Assembly: GCA_015680685.1 (NCBI GenBank)
Contig: MNCI01005181.1
Location: 480,645-522,692, forward strand
Length of the DNA stretch: 42,048 bases
Direction: 5' to 3'
Source of the DNA: Gnetum montanum
Lineage: Eukaryota; Streptophyta; Gnetopsida; Gnetales; Gnetaceae
Part shown: positions 1 through 9,821 of the stretch, in pieces
How the letters are laid out: every line of letters starts with the position of its first letter
Numbering within the stretch: the stretch's first letter is position 1
The notes under the pieces: model-generated
What the model was told of the DNA's origin: nothing
The model's database searches: none
What the model saw: the letters and a program-made list of their open reading frames with translations, nothing else
Made by a program: the position numbers and the translations under genes

Positions 1-449
1 TAATCAACATCATCTACAACTCGCGATTGTGTGCCCCTTGCTTTTATATTCATAACTTGCTCACTAGTACTCCTATTTTCATTTCATTTGAATCTAATTG
101 ACCCTAGAGTGTTCAACTTAGTTGTGGGGGAGGGGCATATGCTGAATAGTGAATAAATTTTTCATTTTTTTTGAAATTCATTATCATCCAAAGGACATCT
201 TTAAGTGTAATTAGTTGTAAATTTAAGAATAGCATGTGTCAAAAAAAAATTTCATCTCCTTAGCTATACCAAAAAATTAAATTTGGAAACCACCTAAGCA
301 AAGAGGACTGAACATTATAATCTTTCGGGGACATGTTCTTCCAATAATTAACATCACACAAAAATAAAGTAAATCTATTAAGGCAAGTAGTAAGGTATAA
401 CCTAACTTTGGTAACAACCTTACTAACGATTGGTTCGGTGTGATTGCAG

Positions 450-1031
450 ATGGCCCCAAAACGCAGACAACAAGAAGGTCTTGCTCAAGGTGTGATCAAA
501 TAACCTAGGAGAGGTGAAGGACAAGTTTCTGCCGAACAACATATAGAGCAGGAGGAAAAATCATTTAGTATCCACCAAGAAGACCCTGTTGCTGTATAAT
601 CAAGGCCCACCCTCTCTGAAAGCGGTGCCTGGTACTTAGGGAAAATGTACCAATTTTGGCACAATAAAAAAGAAGGCACCATGGTTAACAATTATGGTGT
701 GACTATTAATTTCTCTATTCAAGCCATTTTGGAAGTATTAGACCTTCCGAATACAGGGCCAAAAGTTGCTCAAAACCAGCTGGACACTTTTAGAACTTAG
801 TAACTTAATAAATTGTTGACAGAGAATAAAAGGGTGGTAGAAGAAAAAGAGAAGGTTGACTGGGATGCCTCTATGGCACAAGCACAAACTTACGTGTATG
901 CCAAGGCACTCAAGGCCTTACAAGAGGAGAAACTCTAGGCCATACTTCAACACCATCAAATCCCAAGACCTGGAGCGCAAGAAAAGGGAAAGACACCTAT
1001 GGAGGAGCCACCACCATTAGGAACTACATGA
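450..1031 (+). pseudogene. E1 ORF2 remnant (plant-transposon-protein-like, deleted form)
   Basis: The reading frame starts MAPKRRQQEG and ends PPPLGTT before TGA at 1029. It has in-frame stops, for example after GVIK and after EDPVAV. Visible segments in order are a basic N-terminus, an acidic EQEEKSFSIHQED block, SESGAWYLGKMYQFWHNKK, a GVTINFSIQAILEVL block, and a charged helical tail. The GVT-x-FS-x-AI pattern resembles the domain annotated as 'putative plant transposon protein' (PF20167), recalled from family knowledge. Compared with E3 (27303-30090) it lacks most of the middle, with deletions that E2 shares. The ATG follows TGATTGCAG, a good 3' splice-acceptor context, so expression from a spliced transcript is possible but unproven. 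Non-functional. Confidence 0.7.
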
Positions 1032-1204
1032 TTTCCACCAATTTTGTAATCAGAGGATTTTCTTTTGTGTTGTGTCTCAATTTTTTTCTGACTCCACCCT
1101 GCAGCATGATTCCATTCTAGTTAGTCAATAATCCCATACCTATCCACTATGTAATCAATGGAGCTAGTTCTCTCTGTAACTCAAGGATGAGTTTTCATTC
1201 ACTT

Positions 1205-1213
1205 GTGGGGGTA
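1205..1213 (+). other. Polypurine tract of E1
   Basis: TGGGGGTA lies directly before the TG that opens the 3' LTR at 1214. The same tract occurs in reverse at 2373-2381 (E2) and 27142-27150 (E3), which supports its role as plus-strand primer. Confidence 0.75.
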
Positions 1214-1237
1214 TGATGAGTCATGAATTTTCTGGCT

Positions 1238-1345
1238 GTGATATCACTATCATGATATCACAGCCATGATATCCTAGTGGTTGTGATATCATAGCTGGGA
1301 TATCACAACCGTGATATCGCATAGGCTACGATATTGCGTACGAGA
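1238..1345 (+). promoter_or_regulatory. GATATC palindrome cluster in E1 U3
   Basis: Seven exact GATATC hexamers and one GATATT variant lie within about 110 bp, often in longer palindromes such as TGATATCA or linked to CACAGCC or CACAACC. The cluster sits just upstream of the TATA box. It recurs in the other family LTRs with different spacing. A role as enhancer or silencing-factor sites is inference. Confidence 0.6.
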
Positions 1346-1385
1346 TGTCTTGTACGTGATATCGCACCCTTCCCGCTGCCAGTTC

Positions 1386-1393
1386 TATAAATA
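1386..1393 (+). promoter_or_regulatory. TATA box of E1 LTR
   Basis: TATAAATA follows the GATATC cluster and precedes the R-like region. The same octamer occurs at 2179-2186 (-), 27070-27077 (-), 34896-34903 (-) and 37798-37805 (+) in the related LTRs. Confidence 0.7.
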
Positions 1394-1454
1394 AGAGGAA
1401 ACTCTCCCTCATTTCACAACATAGATTTAGATTGTAGCTAAACTATGGTAGTTT

Positions 1455-1459
1455 GATCC
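1455..1459. repeat. Target-site duplication GATCC, left copy (E2 in E1)
   Basis: GATCC directly precedes the E2 LTR end at 1460 and recurs directly after the other E2 end at 19909-19913. The uninterrupted target can be read in E2's own LTR (reverse complement near 2118-2130). Confidence 0.9.
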
Positions 1460-2178
1460 TGATGAGTGGCGAGATACCCCTACACTCAACCATATGAATA
1501 CGAGCGTTTTCACGTGCAATCCGATCGAACTCCTTAGACGGACTAGTTGTGGCACCTAGACAGTTATCCTTAGGTCGTAGTTCGCTGTCTTTCCACTTGG
1601 ACTAGTACTAGCTTTGTCATGTATGGCTTAGTCCAGAGTGAGGTGTATGATTTGTTCCTAATCTAATGCTACTCCTGAAGGCAATAAAAAGTAAGATTAA
1701 CTAAGCTAGGAGGAAAAGGGTAAGAGAATCTAATCTAACCTAAGTGCGATGAGCATCCATTCCTTGATCATCCATACACATCTTGGACTTCATGCATGAC
1801 TACCAATGGGATTACCAAGTGCAAATCCTAGGTATGCCACTGGGTTACCAAGTAATCACACTTAAATGCTTGTAATCAAGTTGTACTCATTCCGTGTTCT
1901 AGGAGATAAGGGTGAGAGAGAGATTAACTAGGAAAGCAGTAAATAACAAATAAATAAATAAATAAATAAAGTGAATGCTACAATGATGAAGTAATATGAA
2001 TCTTTATTGCCAGTCATATGCGTGTCCAAGTATGTCACACTCGAATAAAGGATGCCATACAATTACATTCACCACATTGCAGGCAGACACAGGAAAAATA
2101 ATCTATCTCTAGAGGGATCAAACTTCTAGAGCTTTGCCAATTCTATTCTAAGTTATCAAATGAGGGAGAGCTACCCCT

Positions 2179-2186
2179 TATTTATA
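2179..2186 (-). promoter_or_regulatory. TATA box of E2 3' LTR
   Basis: TATAAATA on the minus strand, at the same place relative to the GATATC cluster and R region as in E1. Confidence 0.65.
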
Positions 2187-2204
2187 GAACTAGCAATGGG
2201 AAGG

Positions 2205-2345
2205 ACGCGATATCGGGTACGATACATCGCGTACGTGATATCGCGACGAATGCCATATCGCATATGCGATATCACAGATGTGATATCCCGGCTATGATAT
2301 CACAGCCACTAGGAGATCATGATTGTGATATCATGATAGTGATAG
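2205..2345 (-). promoter_or_regulatory. GATATC palindrome cluster in E2 U3
   Basis: Six exact GATATC sites plus several one-base variants (for example CATATC) lie in about 130 bp, upstream (in minus sense) of the TATA box at 2179-2186. GTACG-CGATATCGCG palindromic blocks are also present. Confidence 0.6.
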
Positions 2346-2372
2346 CACAGCCAGCAAATTCATGACTCATCA

Positions 2373-2381
2373 TACCCCCAC
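2373..2381 (-). other. Polypurine tract of E2
   Basis: On the minus strand GTGGGGGTA abuts the TG of the 3' LTR, the expected plus-strand primer position. Confidence 0.7.
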
Positions 2382-2554
2382 GACTGAATGAAAACTCATC
2401 CTCGAGTTACAGAGAGAACAAGCTCCATTGATTACATAGTGGATAGGTATGGGATTATTAACTGACTACAATGAATTCATGCCGCAGTGTGGAGTTAGAA
2501 CAAAATTGAGACACAACACAAAAGAAAATCCTATGATTACAAAATTGGTGGAAC

Positions 2555-3131
2555 TCATGTAGTTCCTGGTGGTGGTGGCTCCTTCATAGGTGTCTTTCCC
2601 TTTTCCTTGCGCTCCAGGTCTTGGGATTTGATGGTGTTAAAGTATGGCCTAGAGTTGCTCCTCTTGTAAGGGCTTGAGTGCCTTGGCACGCATGTAAGTT
2701 TGCAATTGTGAGGCATCCCAGTTAGCCTTCTCTTTTTCTTCCATCACCCTTTTATTCTCTATCAACAGTTTATTAAGTTGCTTGGTTCTGAAAGTGTCCA
2801 ACTAGTTCTGAGCAATCTTTAGCCCTATATTCGGAAGGTTTAATACTTCCAAAATGGCTTGAACAGAGAAATCAATAGTCACACCACAATTGTTAATTGT
2901 GGTGCCTTCTTCTTTATTGTGCCAAAATTGGTACGTTTCCGCTAAGTACCAGGCACTGCTTTCAGAGAGGGTAGGCCTTAATTGTACAGCAGTAGGGTCT
3001 TCTTGGTGGATACTAAATGATTGTTCCTCTTGCTCTACATGTTTTTTGGTAGAAACTTGTCCTTCACCTCTTCTAGGTCCTTTGATCACACCTTGAGAAA
3101 GATCTTCCTATTGTCTGCATTTTGGGGCCAT
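2555..3131 (-). pseudogene. E2 ORF2 remnant (plant-transposon-protein-like, deleted form)
   Basis: It starts MAPKCRQ, has an early stop, then reads through GPRRGEGQVSTKKHVEQEEQ, QLRPTLSESSAWYLAETYQF, CGVTIDFSVQAILEVLNLPN and a charged tail ending PPPPGTT. A stretch of about 95 codons (2802-3089) is open. It matches E1 ORF2 segment by segment and shares the same internal deletions relative to E3. The GVTIDFS-x-QAI block is the most recognisable part of the putative plant-transposon-protein domain. An upstream splice acceptor is weakened here (GATTGCAAATGG). Non-functional. Confidence 0.7.
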
Positions 3132-3340
3132 TTGCAATCACACGAGACCAATCGTTAGTAAGGTTGTTACCAAAGTTAGGTTATACCTTACTGCTTGCTT
3201 TAATAGATTTACTTTATTTCCATGTGATGTTAATTATTAGAAGAACATGTTCCCGAAAGATTATAATGTAGAGTCCTCTTTGCTTAGGTGGTTTCCAAAT
3301 TTAATTTTCTGGTATAGCTAAGGGGATTAAATGATTTTTT
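3132..3340 (-). other. E2 internal non-coding segment upstream of ORF2
   Basis: This segment aligns with 241-449 of E1 (reversed) and 30091-30290 of E3. It ends in a T run at 3340, where similarity stops abruptly and the foreign insert begins. Confidence 0.7.
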
Positions 3341-3385
3341 GGTAGTTACCTGTCAGTGTGGGTAGTTACCTAGTTACCTGTCTGA
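3341..3385 (+). repeat. Short tandem repeat at left edge of the insert
   Basis: GGTAGTTACCTGTC recurs twice with a partial third TAGTTACCTGTC, right at the E2/insert junction. It may be filler created during end joining. Confidence 0.5.
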
Positions 3386-4950
3386 GAGTCATGATAACAG
3401 TGGTATTTTGTGTTATGTCTCTCTCAACTTATTAATGTATCTTGTCTTTTGTTTGTTTGTTTGTTGATAATTGGATTATTCTTTTCTTATAAACTCTTTG
3501 CTATTTTCTTCTACGTTTCCAACCTTTTCAAGCTGTTCCGAGCTTTATGTTTCCATGAAAAGTATTGTAATTTGTCATGGTTTGTGTGTTTCTTAGCACC
3601 GTTGTTCCCAGTGTGGGTGAGCCATCCACCCACAAAAAAGGTCCCTACATCCTTTGGCGCGTAGTAACCAAAAGTTTCCCTTCCGATTAATTAAAAGATT
3701 GGTTCTACCGTGATGGATCCGACTCGCTATCGGTTAGTGTCAGATTTGTTAGTGTCTGATTCTCTAGTAATATCACAGTCTGTTTTGCCTATGTTCTCTT
3801 TTTCTATTGTCCCTCCTCGGATAGAGGCTATGGTGCACAATTCAGGTGGTTCTCTTCTCCTCAGCTCTGGGATAACGTCTATTCGTGTGCGTGTCCCGTG
3901 TCGCACTTCTTATTGTGTATCGTATTGTGTACTTTCCGTTGTGAAGTAAAAAAGGGTAAAACTCCAATAGTGGTGTTATTTTCGATTTGCTTGGCTCAGG
4001 TGAGCTTCTTCTATGCTCGTATACGCTCTGCCGGTGCGTGCCAAATGCTCAGTCGCCGCATGGCTCTGGGAGATACTAGTATTTATAAGAGTCTAACTTG
4101 TACCTTCTACTTCAGGAATTCCCTTCGGATAATATGAAATAGAGAAAAGCGCTCACGTTATGTTAGAGTTTCGTCTATCCAATCGAGGTTTTGTAAAGAA
4201 TACGAGATTGGATCCTTCCTTAACTAGGTTTCGGTCCATTTTTTTTGTTGGTTTTTATAATATGAAACTGGGCGTGCCCTGGGGTTCTTCACCCCTGATA
4301 GGTGGTGGACGCCATTTGGGAGATAGGGAGATATCCCTTACGGTGAGGCGCGAGCTTCTAGAGTGAAAGGCTCTTTTGCCGGGTTTTGTATTATTGGACC
4401 GGCCGATACAACCAACTCTTTATAACAAAAATAATTGTCAGCCGTGTTGATACAGAGGACTAACGAGCAATGCCGCCATTATCTATGTAATTAAATCGAC
4501 CTAGAAAGCATACGAACTGGGTTCCTTCCCCACATGGTACTGGAAGCCTCGAATTGGCTGCTCATGTTGGCAGGTTTCACTGAAGTTTTTTAACATAGAT
4601 AATAGAAACAACGATAACCCTACTAAGTAATATATGTAAAATCGTTGTATTTGGTTTTCTGTTCTCTCAAGTAAGTTTCGTTTTTTTAATGTCTTAGTGC
4701 AACGTTCAAGTAATCTGAGAGTCTTAGTGTAGGAAGGACGATAACACTAACACGACAGCTTGTCGGGTGAATCATTCAACTATTCAAAATAGAATTTTCC
4801 ATGATCGAAACAGAAATATCTGGCTTCCCCTTTCCTGTGTACCATAGAGTAAAGCACTAAGCGCTATAGCGCACTAATAAAAGAGATACAGGTAGTAATG
4901 CTGTAAGAAGTTCATTCCCTACCAACCTCTGTAAGAATGCCGACTCCCTA
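3386..4950. other. Insert segment with no recognised gene
   Basis: Short open frames (3410-3664, 3710-3949, 3898-4137) overlap one another and show no family motif I know. A hairpin with stem GTGGGTG/CCACCCAC lies at 3613-3632. ATTATCTATGT near 4480 recurs inverted near 4595. A GCGCTCACGTTATG stretch at 4150 looked intron-like, but no group II domain V follows. Confidence 0.4.
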
Positions 4951-5010
4951 GGCATAATGCTGGCTAACCTTCCCAGGTATAAGTGACCCGTATTGTGCAA
5001 CGATGCAAGA

Positions 5011-5264
5011 GGTTACAGTTACACATTTCCATGAAACGCGCACTTAGGGAGTAAGGGGGAATGAGTGAAATGAGTTACCCTGCTAACGCGGGGAAGGAGT
5101 GAAGTGAGTTACCTTGCTAACAAGGGGAACGAGTCCCTGAGTTCCCCCATGACTATTGAGGTTACACGTCAACGCGTTGTAGTGAAACAGAAATGCGCAC
5201 TAAGGGAACAAATGATTTGAGTGAGTTACCCCACGTTCGGGGGGAACGAGTCCCCGAGTTCTCC
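5011..5264 (+). repeat. Composite palindromic repeat, copy 1
   Basis: Two GGTTAC...GCGCAC modules (5011-5043 and 5160-5200) alternate with GAGT(G/T)AGTTACC blocks and two hairpins of the GGGGAAC-GAGTCCCTGA-GTTCCCC type (5124-5148 and 5241-5264). The whole unit is repeated in inverse order and orientation at 9822-9990. Confidence 0.65.
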
Positions 5265-5275
5265 TGAATGACCCC

Positions 5276-5322
5276 GAAGTGACCTTGGTCGTTCCTCAGC
5301 TAAAGCCCCTACGTGACCCTGG
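5276..5322 (-). repeat. GGGCTTTAGC-type element with GTCAC ends
   Basis: On the minus strand it reads AGGGTCACGTAGGGGCTTTAGC followed by TGAGGAACGACC and AAGGTCAC. The same arrangement appears at 10945-11000. The AGGGTCAC and GTGACC(T/C)T ends could form a stem. Confidence 0.5.
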
Positions 5323-7560
5323 TTCGATATAACCTCTAATGCACCTACATTACCCTACTTCAAATATGGAGGCTGAGGCTGATCTCAGGTGAGTCGGAGC
5401 GCTATCATTTTTGTGATGTCGGTTCCTCAGCCGCTTGTTAAATGTGCAGTTGTGGTCATCAGTCTATGACTGTACTCTTATCCCTAGTACGATCCAAAGC
5501 CTCTAGGCAAGAAGGGATCTACGCCAGTAGCGGTGGGTCCACCTAACCTGCTGAAAGATGAGGCCCACCTGATGACCGGGCTAGCCATCTCTGGAAGGTG
5601 GTTAAGGTGTTGGTCATGGGTAGCAACCAGCCAACGACAAACCTAAAGTATAGCTTTTTACCTCTGGTTAGAGGTGTAGTGTGCCCTTGCGGGTGGATGG
5701 CACTGAGTGAAGTAAAACTCACTCTTGTGTGGCACAGGCCAATGGCTGGGAACCCTTCCAGGTAAAAGAACGACTCTCAGCTGTTAATCATCTTATTTTT
5801 TTTTCATTCTATTTCCTCCTTCACTAGTCGTACTTAGCCTACTGAACCTCTTTACCCTACTAGGTTTGTTGCCCTTGCTGTCGAGAAGGTTGAGCAGAAT
5901 TGGTTCTTCAGATCGATCATAGATTCTCGGCCCCATTCGGGATGCTCCACTCTAGTCCTTACCGATGAACATAGTCTTGAACTTTCCAAACCAGATGGAA
6001 TAGAATTGGATGGGACCAGGAAGACTACTAGCAGGAGGACCAGGATGCCTAGAATCCATCAATCTTCTCTAAAGGTTTAGCTACGCCTGAAATTGACCCG
6101 AAAAGCTGTATCTTGAAGGCGAAAGAAAGAACATGCATTATATATGATGCATGCTGCTTAATGTGATTCAGAGGTGGAAGTATCAGTGTAGGGAATTCCA
6201 GAGTCGTTGGGTTTATGAAGCGAACTAGCCTTCTCTCAGGTTACATAAGGTTTTGCTTGCCCTGCATCCTCACCTAAAAGGATAAGATAGGAAAGAAGGT
6301 TGGTTATTGTTGAGAAGCTTTCACTCGATTGNAATTGGATGACAACCTTTGCCCTATTGGCTGCCTCTAGTAAGTTATCGATCACAAGGTAGCCCTAATC
6401 ATATGAAGAGAGTAAGAAAGAATAAGGAATGAAGTTGTATTCACTTTCTTCCTTTGCCAGTATCAATCAACCTAGATGGGATCGGTACGAAGTACTCAAG
6501 TGAGACATCAGCCGACTAAGCACAGGTGGTACGGGAGAGTGCATGGCTTATCAGTTAGTTACCGTCGACCAGTGAACAACAATAAGTAGGGTTCCAAACA
6601 TTTGAATGGGTTGGACTTTCTCTCCCATCATAATATATCACTCTAATAAGGAAAGTAGGGGAGATACCAGGATAATGATTTGTTTCCCTTCGATATTTTT
6701 ATACATTGTATGTCAGATTCTGACAAAAGCATCTGCCTTCACCCTTTCTCGCCCCTAGTGTTAATCAGCTTACCTTTTACCTTGCATGCCAGTCCTCTAT
6801 TCTCAGCTTGCAATCGAGAGGGAGGTGCTTTCCCAATTGGCTTGCTGCTTCCTACTTCAGTCAGTCACCCTTCGGCTCCCTTGCCATCCATACACTATTC
6901 AACCAACTAGAGAGGTCCCAGGGTTTAAGACGCTGGTGTGATAGCACCAGGGCCTTCTCTAGAAGGAGTTCTTTACTGGCTTACCATCAATCAGGAACTA
7001 TTTTAGAAAGGGTTATTTATGCCACCAACCAAAATGAGGGCTCTTAGCGCAAAGCTCTTTCTTTCTCATTTGAGCGGGCATCCCTCCTCGCAGCGCAAGA
7101 TAATGAAAGGATGACATCGACTTGACATTTCATAGTTTCATTGTTTGTGTCAAGTGTGAAGCTAAGTGTCGATCGTATAAATGGACTACTTTCAATGGGC
7201 TAGCAAGCTCTAGGGAAAGCAGTAGGGAAGCAGCAGGATTCTTTCAAGCCATAAAAGCCATAGAGGTAAAGGGCCCTGTAGGAGATGATAACGAGTAAGT
7301 TAGGCAGTTAAATGTTTCCCCTTATTCTATAGGGTTAGGTTAGTGTAAGGAATACTTGAAACTCCTGGGACACATGATGCCCCTAATAGGACGAGTCACG
7401 CAACCCTTAGACCAACTATGAGATTTCCCCCTGATGGTGATCTCCCTCTTACCTTAGATTAGATCCTAGGGCCCCACTTGAGGATGGTGATCATTTTCCT
7501 TAGGACCAACCCATCTTTTTTCTCAACATAGATAGGACCGTAGAGTTCCAGTCGAACCCC
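5323..7560. other. Insert segment with no recognised gene
   Basis: I looked for group II intron domains in 5380-5830 and found only generic hairpins such as GAGTGA-AGTAAAAC-TCACTC (about 5704-5724). Short frames at 6680-6910 and 6808-7047 overlap in different registers and carry no known motif. There is one ambiguous base at 6332. Confidence 0.4.
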
Positions 7561-7939
7561 ATGCTAGGGTTCTAGATAGACACAATAGGAATTCACCACA
7601 GCCTCCTAGGTATGGTCATGAGGATTTAGGAGACATTTCTAGGAGAGTCAAAGTTGATGTCCTTGAATATGATGGAAATTTTGACCCACCCTAATATATT
7701 CACAGATTGGTTTGATAACATGGAGGACTATTTGGATTGGTATGGCATGTCTGACATAGAGCGTCATTTTGCCAAGATGAAGTGAATAGGATCCACTAAG
7801 AAAGATTGGTAGAGTGTCCAATGATACTTAGGGTGTCTAGGTGAACCACCCATCACCCAGTGGGCAGTCATGAAGCAGAAAAAGACTTCCCCACCTACTA
7901 TAGGAGTCAATTGGTTGAATAAAATAAAGGATTTATATA

Positions 7940-8850
7940 GGATAGGTGCTCACCCCCAGCGTTGGGGGCTCACCCCCAATAACTCCCCAGAAGGAATCTA
8001 CCCTACAGGCATTTTCATAATGTTGTCGACAAACACTCTGTAGTGAGCAGCTATCTCTGCTTGTACCCGTGCACTTTGGTACTACCCTACACCTCGTTGG
8101 TAAGAAAGTGATCTACGTATAAGTAGCAGAAGGCGTAGCTACCCTTCTGTACCTAGAGGTCCACCGACAATATAATCCCAAAATCCAGCTCCCCTAAAGG
8201 GAGCAGGTCCAACACTGCTCACTGAAAGTGAACATCCCTAAAGCTCACCTCAAGTGAGCAGCTCCAAGCCTGCTCCCCGAAAGGGAGTAGCCTAGAGTAA
8301 CCATGGGGTGGCTCCCCATGGTAGGTGGAATAGGTTTTTGTCTAGGTTAGCAACTAGCACATGAAAATAACCTAAAAAGTAAAATGCTTTTGCCTTCGGG
8401 CTGAATTGAGGTGGGCCCTAGCGGGTGGTCCACAAAATGAAGTCCATATGGAGTAAGCCCTTCACTCATTTGGTGGAGACAATGGAAGGAAGACGAGCCC
8501 TTCTCCTTCCTTCTATGGCCCAGGCCAAAAGGCCGGTCCCTAAAACCGGAGACAGGTCGGGTAACCTTCCCAGGCAAAGCTAACACGTGCCGTGCAACTA
8601 TCATAGACATGTAACCTACCTATTTATGTATTATAATTTCTAATAATAAATTGAAGTCTTGGTTAGGTGCCCACTGTTGAACCTATCTAGAGTTCCTCTT
8701 CCCTAAGCTAATTATTCTGCCCTACGTAAAAACGGTCCCACACAGTAAATTAGCAGAGAACTGTAGTCGTGGTTTGATGAGAGGACCTATATTGAGCAGA
8801 TCTTCCCTACATAAAGAAGCAAGCTCCTCAGTGTCCCCCCTTGCTGGTCT
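7940..8850. mobile_element. Insertion within the gag fragment
   Basis: The gag reading stops at IKDLY (about 7938) and continues at about 8851. The intervening 0.9 kb is unrelated and hairpin-rich: a CACCCCCAGCGTTGGGGG hairpin at 7950-7976, the regular hairpin array at 8188-8322, and a minus-strand open frame (8347-8610) with no recognised domain. I see no clear target duplication. What kind of element it is remains unknown. Confidence 0.5.
8188..8322 (+). repeat. Regular hairpin array with paired stem changes
   Basis: Four units start at 8188, 8217, 8243 and 8272 (spacing 29, 26, 29). Each is a 6-bp stem with a 5-nt A-rich loop: GCTCCC-CTAAA-GGGAGC, GCTCAC-TGAAA-GTGAAC (one mismatch), GCTCAC-CTCAA-GTGAGC, GCTCCC-CGAAA-GGGAGT. 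A longer hairpin follows at 8300-8322, ACCATGGGG-TGGCT-CCCCATGGT. The C-to-A change on one arm is matched by G-to-T on the other, so pairing is kept while sequence changes. It loosely recalls the double-hairpin elements of some mitochondrial genomes. Confidence 0.65.
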
Positions 8851-9065
8851 TGGGAAGTGACTTCTAGTGTGTCTAATTATTTTTCTTGATTTGAAGAGCT
8901 TATGCTTAGGTGTGAAATTGATGAAGAGCCATTTTGGTTTTGTTCAGTCATTAGGTTCCTAAATGGTCTAAGGGTAGACATGTTGAGGGAGGTTAAATTG
9001 TACAATCCTTAATTGAAAGAGAAGGCCTATCACAAGGGGATATAAAAGTACATTAGTCCCCCTCT

Positions 9066-9820
9066 CTTCAACGTGTGACATCACAGGCAAGAGAGCCACG
9101 TCAGTCTTTTATGAAAAAGCTTCTTGCATTGGCGAGGAATCAACGACAACAAGAAAGGACGTGATCCATAGTTGTGTTATAGGTACTACCTATCTATACT
9201 GACAAGTAGATGCTTGAATTACTATACATATATTTTGTTCACAAGATCTTCCCCTTCCTGGACATAGAGACAACCATCAGCATGGTGCAGGCGTTGACGG
9301 AAATGGTCAAATTGCTTCTTGTGCAATAGGTAGTTGATCTTGCCAATCCACCTGCTCCTGTTTCGATGGAAGAACTTTAATTTTTGCTTGAAGTTCTAAA
9401 GAAGACTATAGAAGAACAACAATAAAAAGTACTCAAGGCCTTTGAAGATTTGCAGCTATAGGTTACTGTGCTGCGTTTCTGTTCAACACTAAGGCCTCGC
9501 GACATAAAACAACATTTTTTTCCATGAAACATGCAATTTTTGGGTAAGCTCATTCTTGGAATGAGGCACTAACATTTTTTTGTATTGATTTTGAAACACG
9601 GGGCTACACCCCGAACATGCCCTAGGCTACCAGTTGGGGGTTGGCATTGGTAGGTCAGCTGCTCAAAAGAAGGTTCAATCCCTTACTTTGCTCATATCTC
9701 CATATCAGTACTTCTAGATACGAGATATAGATATGTCTATTTTCTGGTCCAGATACTGCCATTCATTTTGCGGAGCACCCTCGGTTATTCCCCACTGTAC
9801 GATTCCACAAAACTTTTGGT
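9066..9820. other. Insert segment, possible gag tail then repeats
   Basis: Positions 9066-9170 may continue the gag as very degraded charged sequence. GGTTAC...GTTTCTGTT (9461-9485) and TTTTCCATGAAACATGC (9517-9535) belong to the short repeat family seen at 5011 and 10892. Nothing else is recognised. Confidence 0.35.
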
Positions 9821-9821
9821 T

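Larger units (their letters stand above)
1..1213 (+). mobile_element. E1: 3' internal end of a non-autonomous Ty3/gypsy element
   Basis: This is the downstream internal part of a plus-strand LTR element; the rest lies left of the window. It aligns by eye with the reverse complement of 17874-18083 and 2373-3340 (E2) and of 30300-30520 and 27142-30290 (E3). Positions 1-449 are non-coding and hold a conserved stretch around 100-140 (the 'gttcaactta' block) also present in E2 and E3. A second-ORF remnant (450-1031) follows, then a purine tract directly before the LTR. The gag and 5' end are not visible. Confidence 0.8.
1214..1459 (+). mobile_element. E1 3' LTR, left piece (U3 and start of R)
   Basis: It begins TGATGAGTCATG, carries a cluster of GATATC palindromes and a TATA box, and stops at GTTTGATCC where E2 is inserted. 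The LTR resumes at 19914. Joining 1214-1459 to 19914-20570 gives about 903 bp, matching the 913-bp intact LTR of E2. Confidence 0.88.
1460..2372 (-). mobile_element. E2 3' LTR, full length
   Basis: This 913-bp LTR has 8-bp inverted ends TGATGAGT/ACTCATCA. In its own sense (minus) it holds the GATATC-rich U3, a TATA box at 2186-2179, an R-U5 region with conserved blocks such as ACTAGTTGTGGCACC, and the U5 end at 1460. It also contains an AAAT microsatellite at about 1947-1970, which expands differently in the E1 copy (20055-20080). Confidence 0.88.
7565..9065 (+). pseudogene. Gypsy gag fragment, split by about 0.9 kb
   Basis: With frameshifts and stops it reads HNRNSPQPPRYGHEDLGD, SRRVKVDVLEYDGNFDP, then FTDWFDNMEDYLDWYGMSD, ERHFAKMK, and EPPITQWAVMKQK up to about 7938. 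It resumes at about 8851 with SSVSNYFS, FEELMLRCEIDEEPF, RFLNGLRVDMLREVKLYNP and EKAYHKGI. This is the classic Retrotrans_gag order of plant Ty3/gypsy elements (DFYGKLDP, WxxxMEDYF, FEELxLRC, RFxxGLR). It is a different lineage from the E1-E3 gag. About ten disablements are visible, including a frameshift after GNFDP and stops after AKMK and KDW. The matching protease piece lies 8 kb away at 17100-17866 on the same strand. Confidence 0.8.

Noticed and set aside
1947-1970. AAAT microsatellite as a functional element
   Set aside because: It is a simple length-variable repeat inside the LTR, also present in E1, with no sign of function.
1214-2372. Palindromic foldback transposon made of two inverted LTRs
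   Set aside because: The apparent inversion is explained by E2 inserting antisense into E1's LTR, proven by the GATCC duplication at 1455-1459 and 19909-19913.
3410-4366. Mitochondrial protein genes (ccm, rps or sdh type)
   Set aside because: Hydrophobic or basic stretches exist, but no family motif, length or order fits any of them.
5380-5830. Group II intron of a mitochondrial nad gene
   Set aside because: No domain V with its conserved AGC triad and GAAA loop, no GTGCG start, and no flanking exon could be found.
8188-8290. CRISPR-like array (regular spacing of about 28 bp)
   Set aside because: The repeats are not identical, the spacers are only about 10 nt, the units are self-complementary, and the context is eukaryotic.
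9640-9700. tRNA with T-loop-like GGTTCAATCCC
   Set aside because: No matching T stem, anticodon arm or acceptor stem surrounds it.
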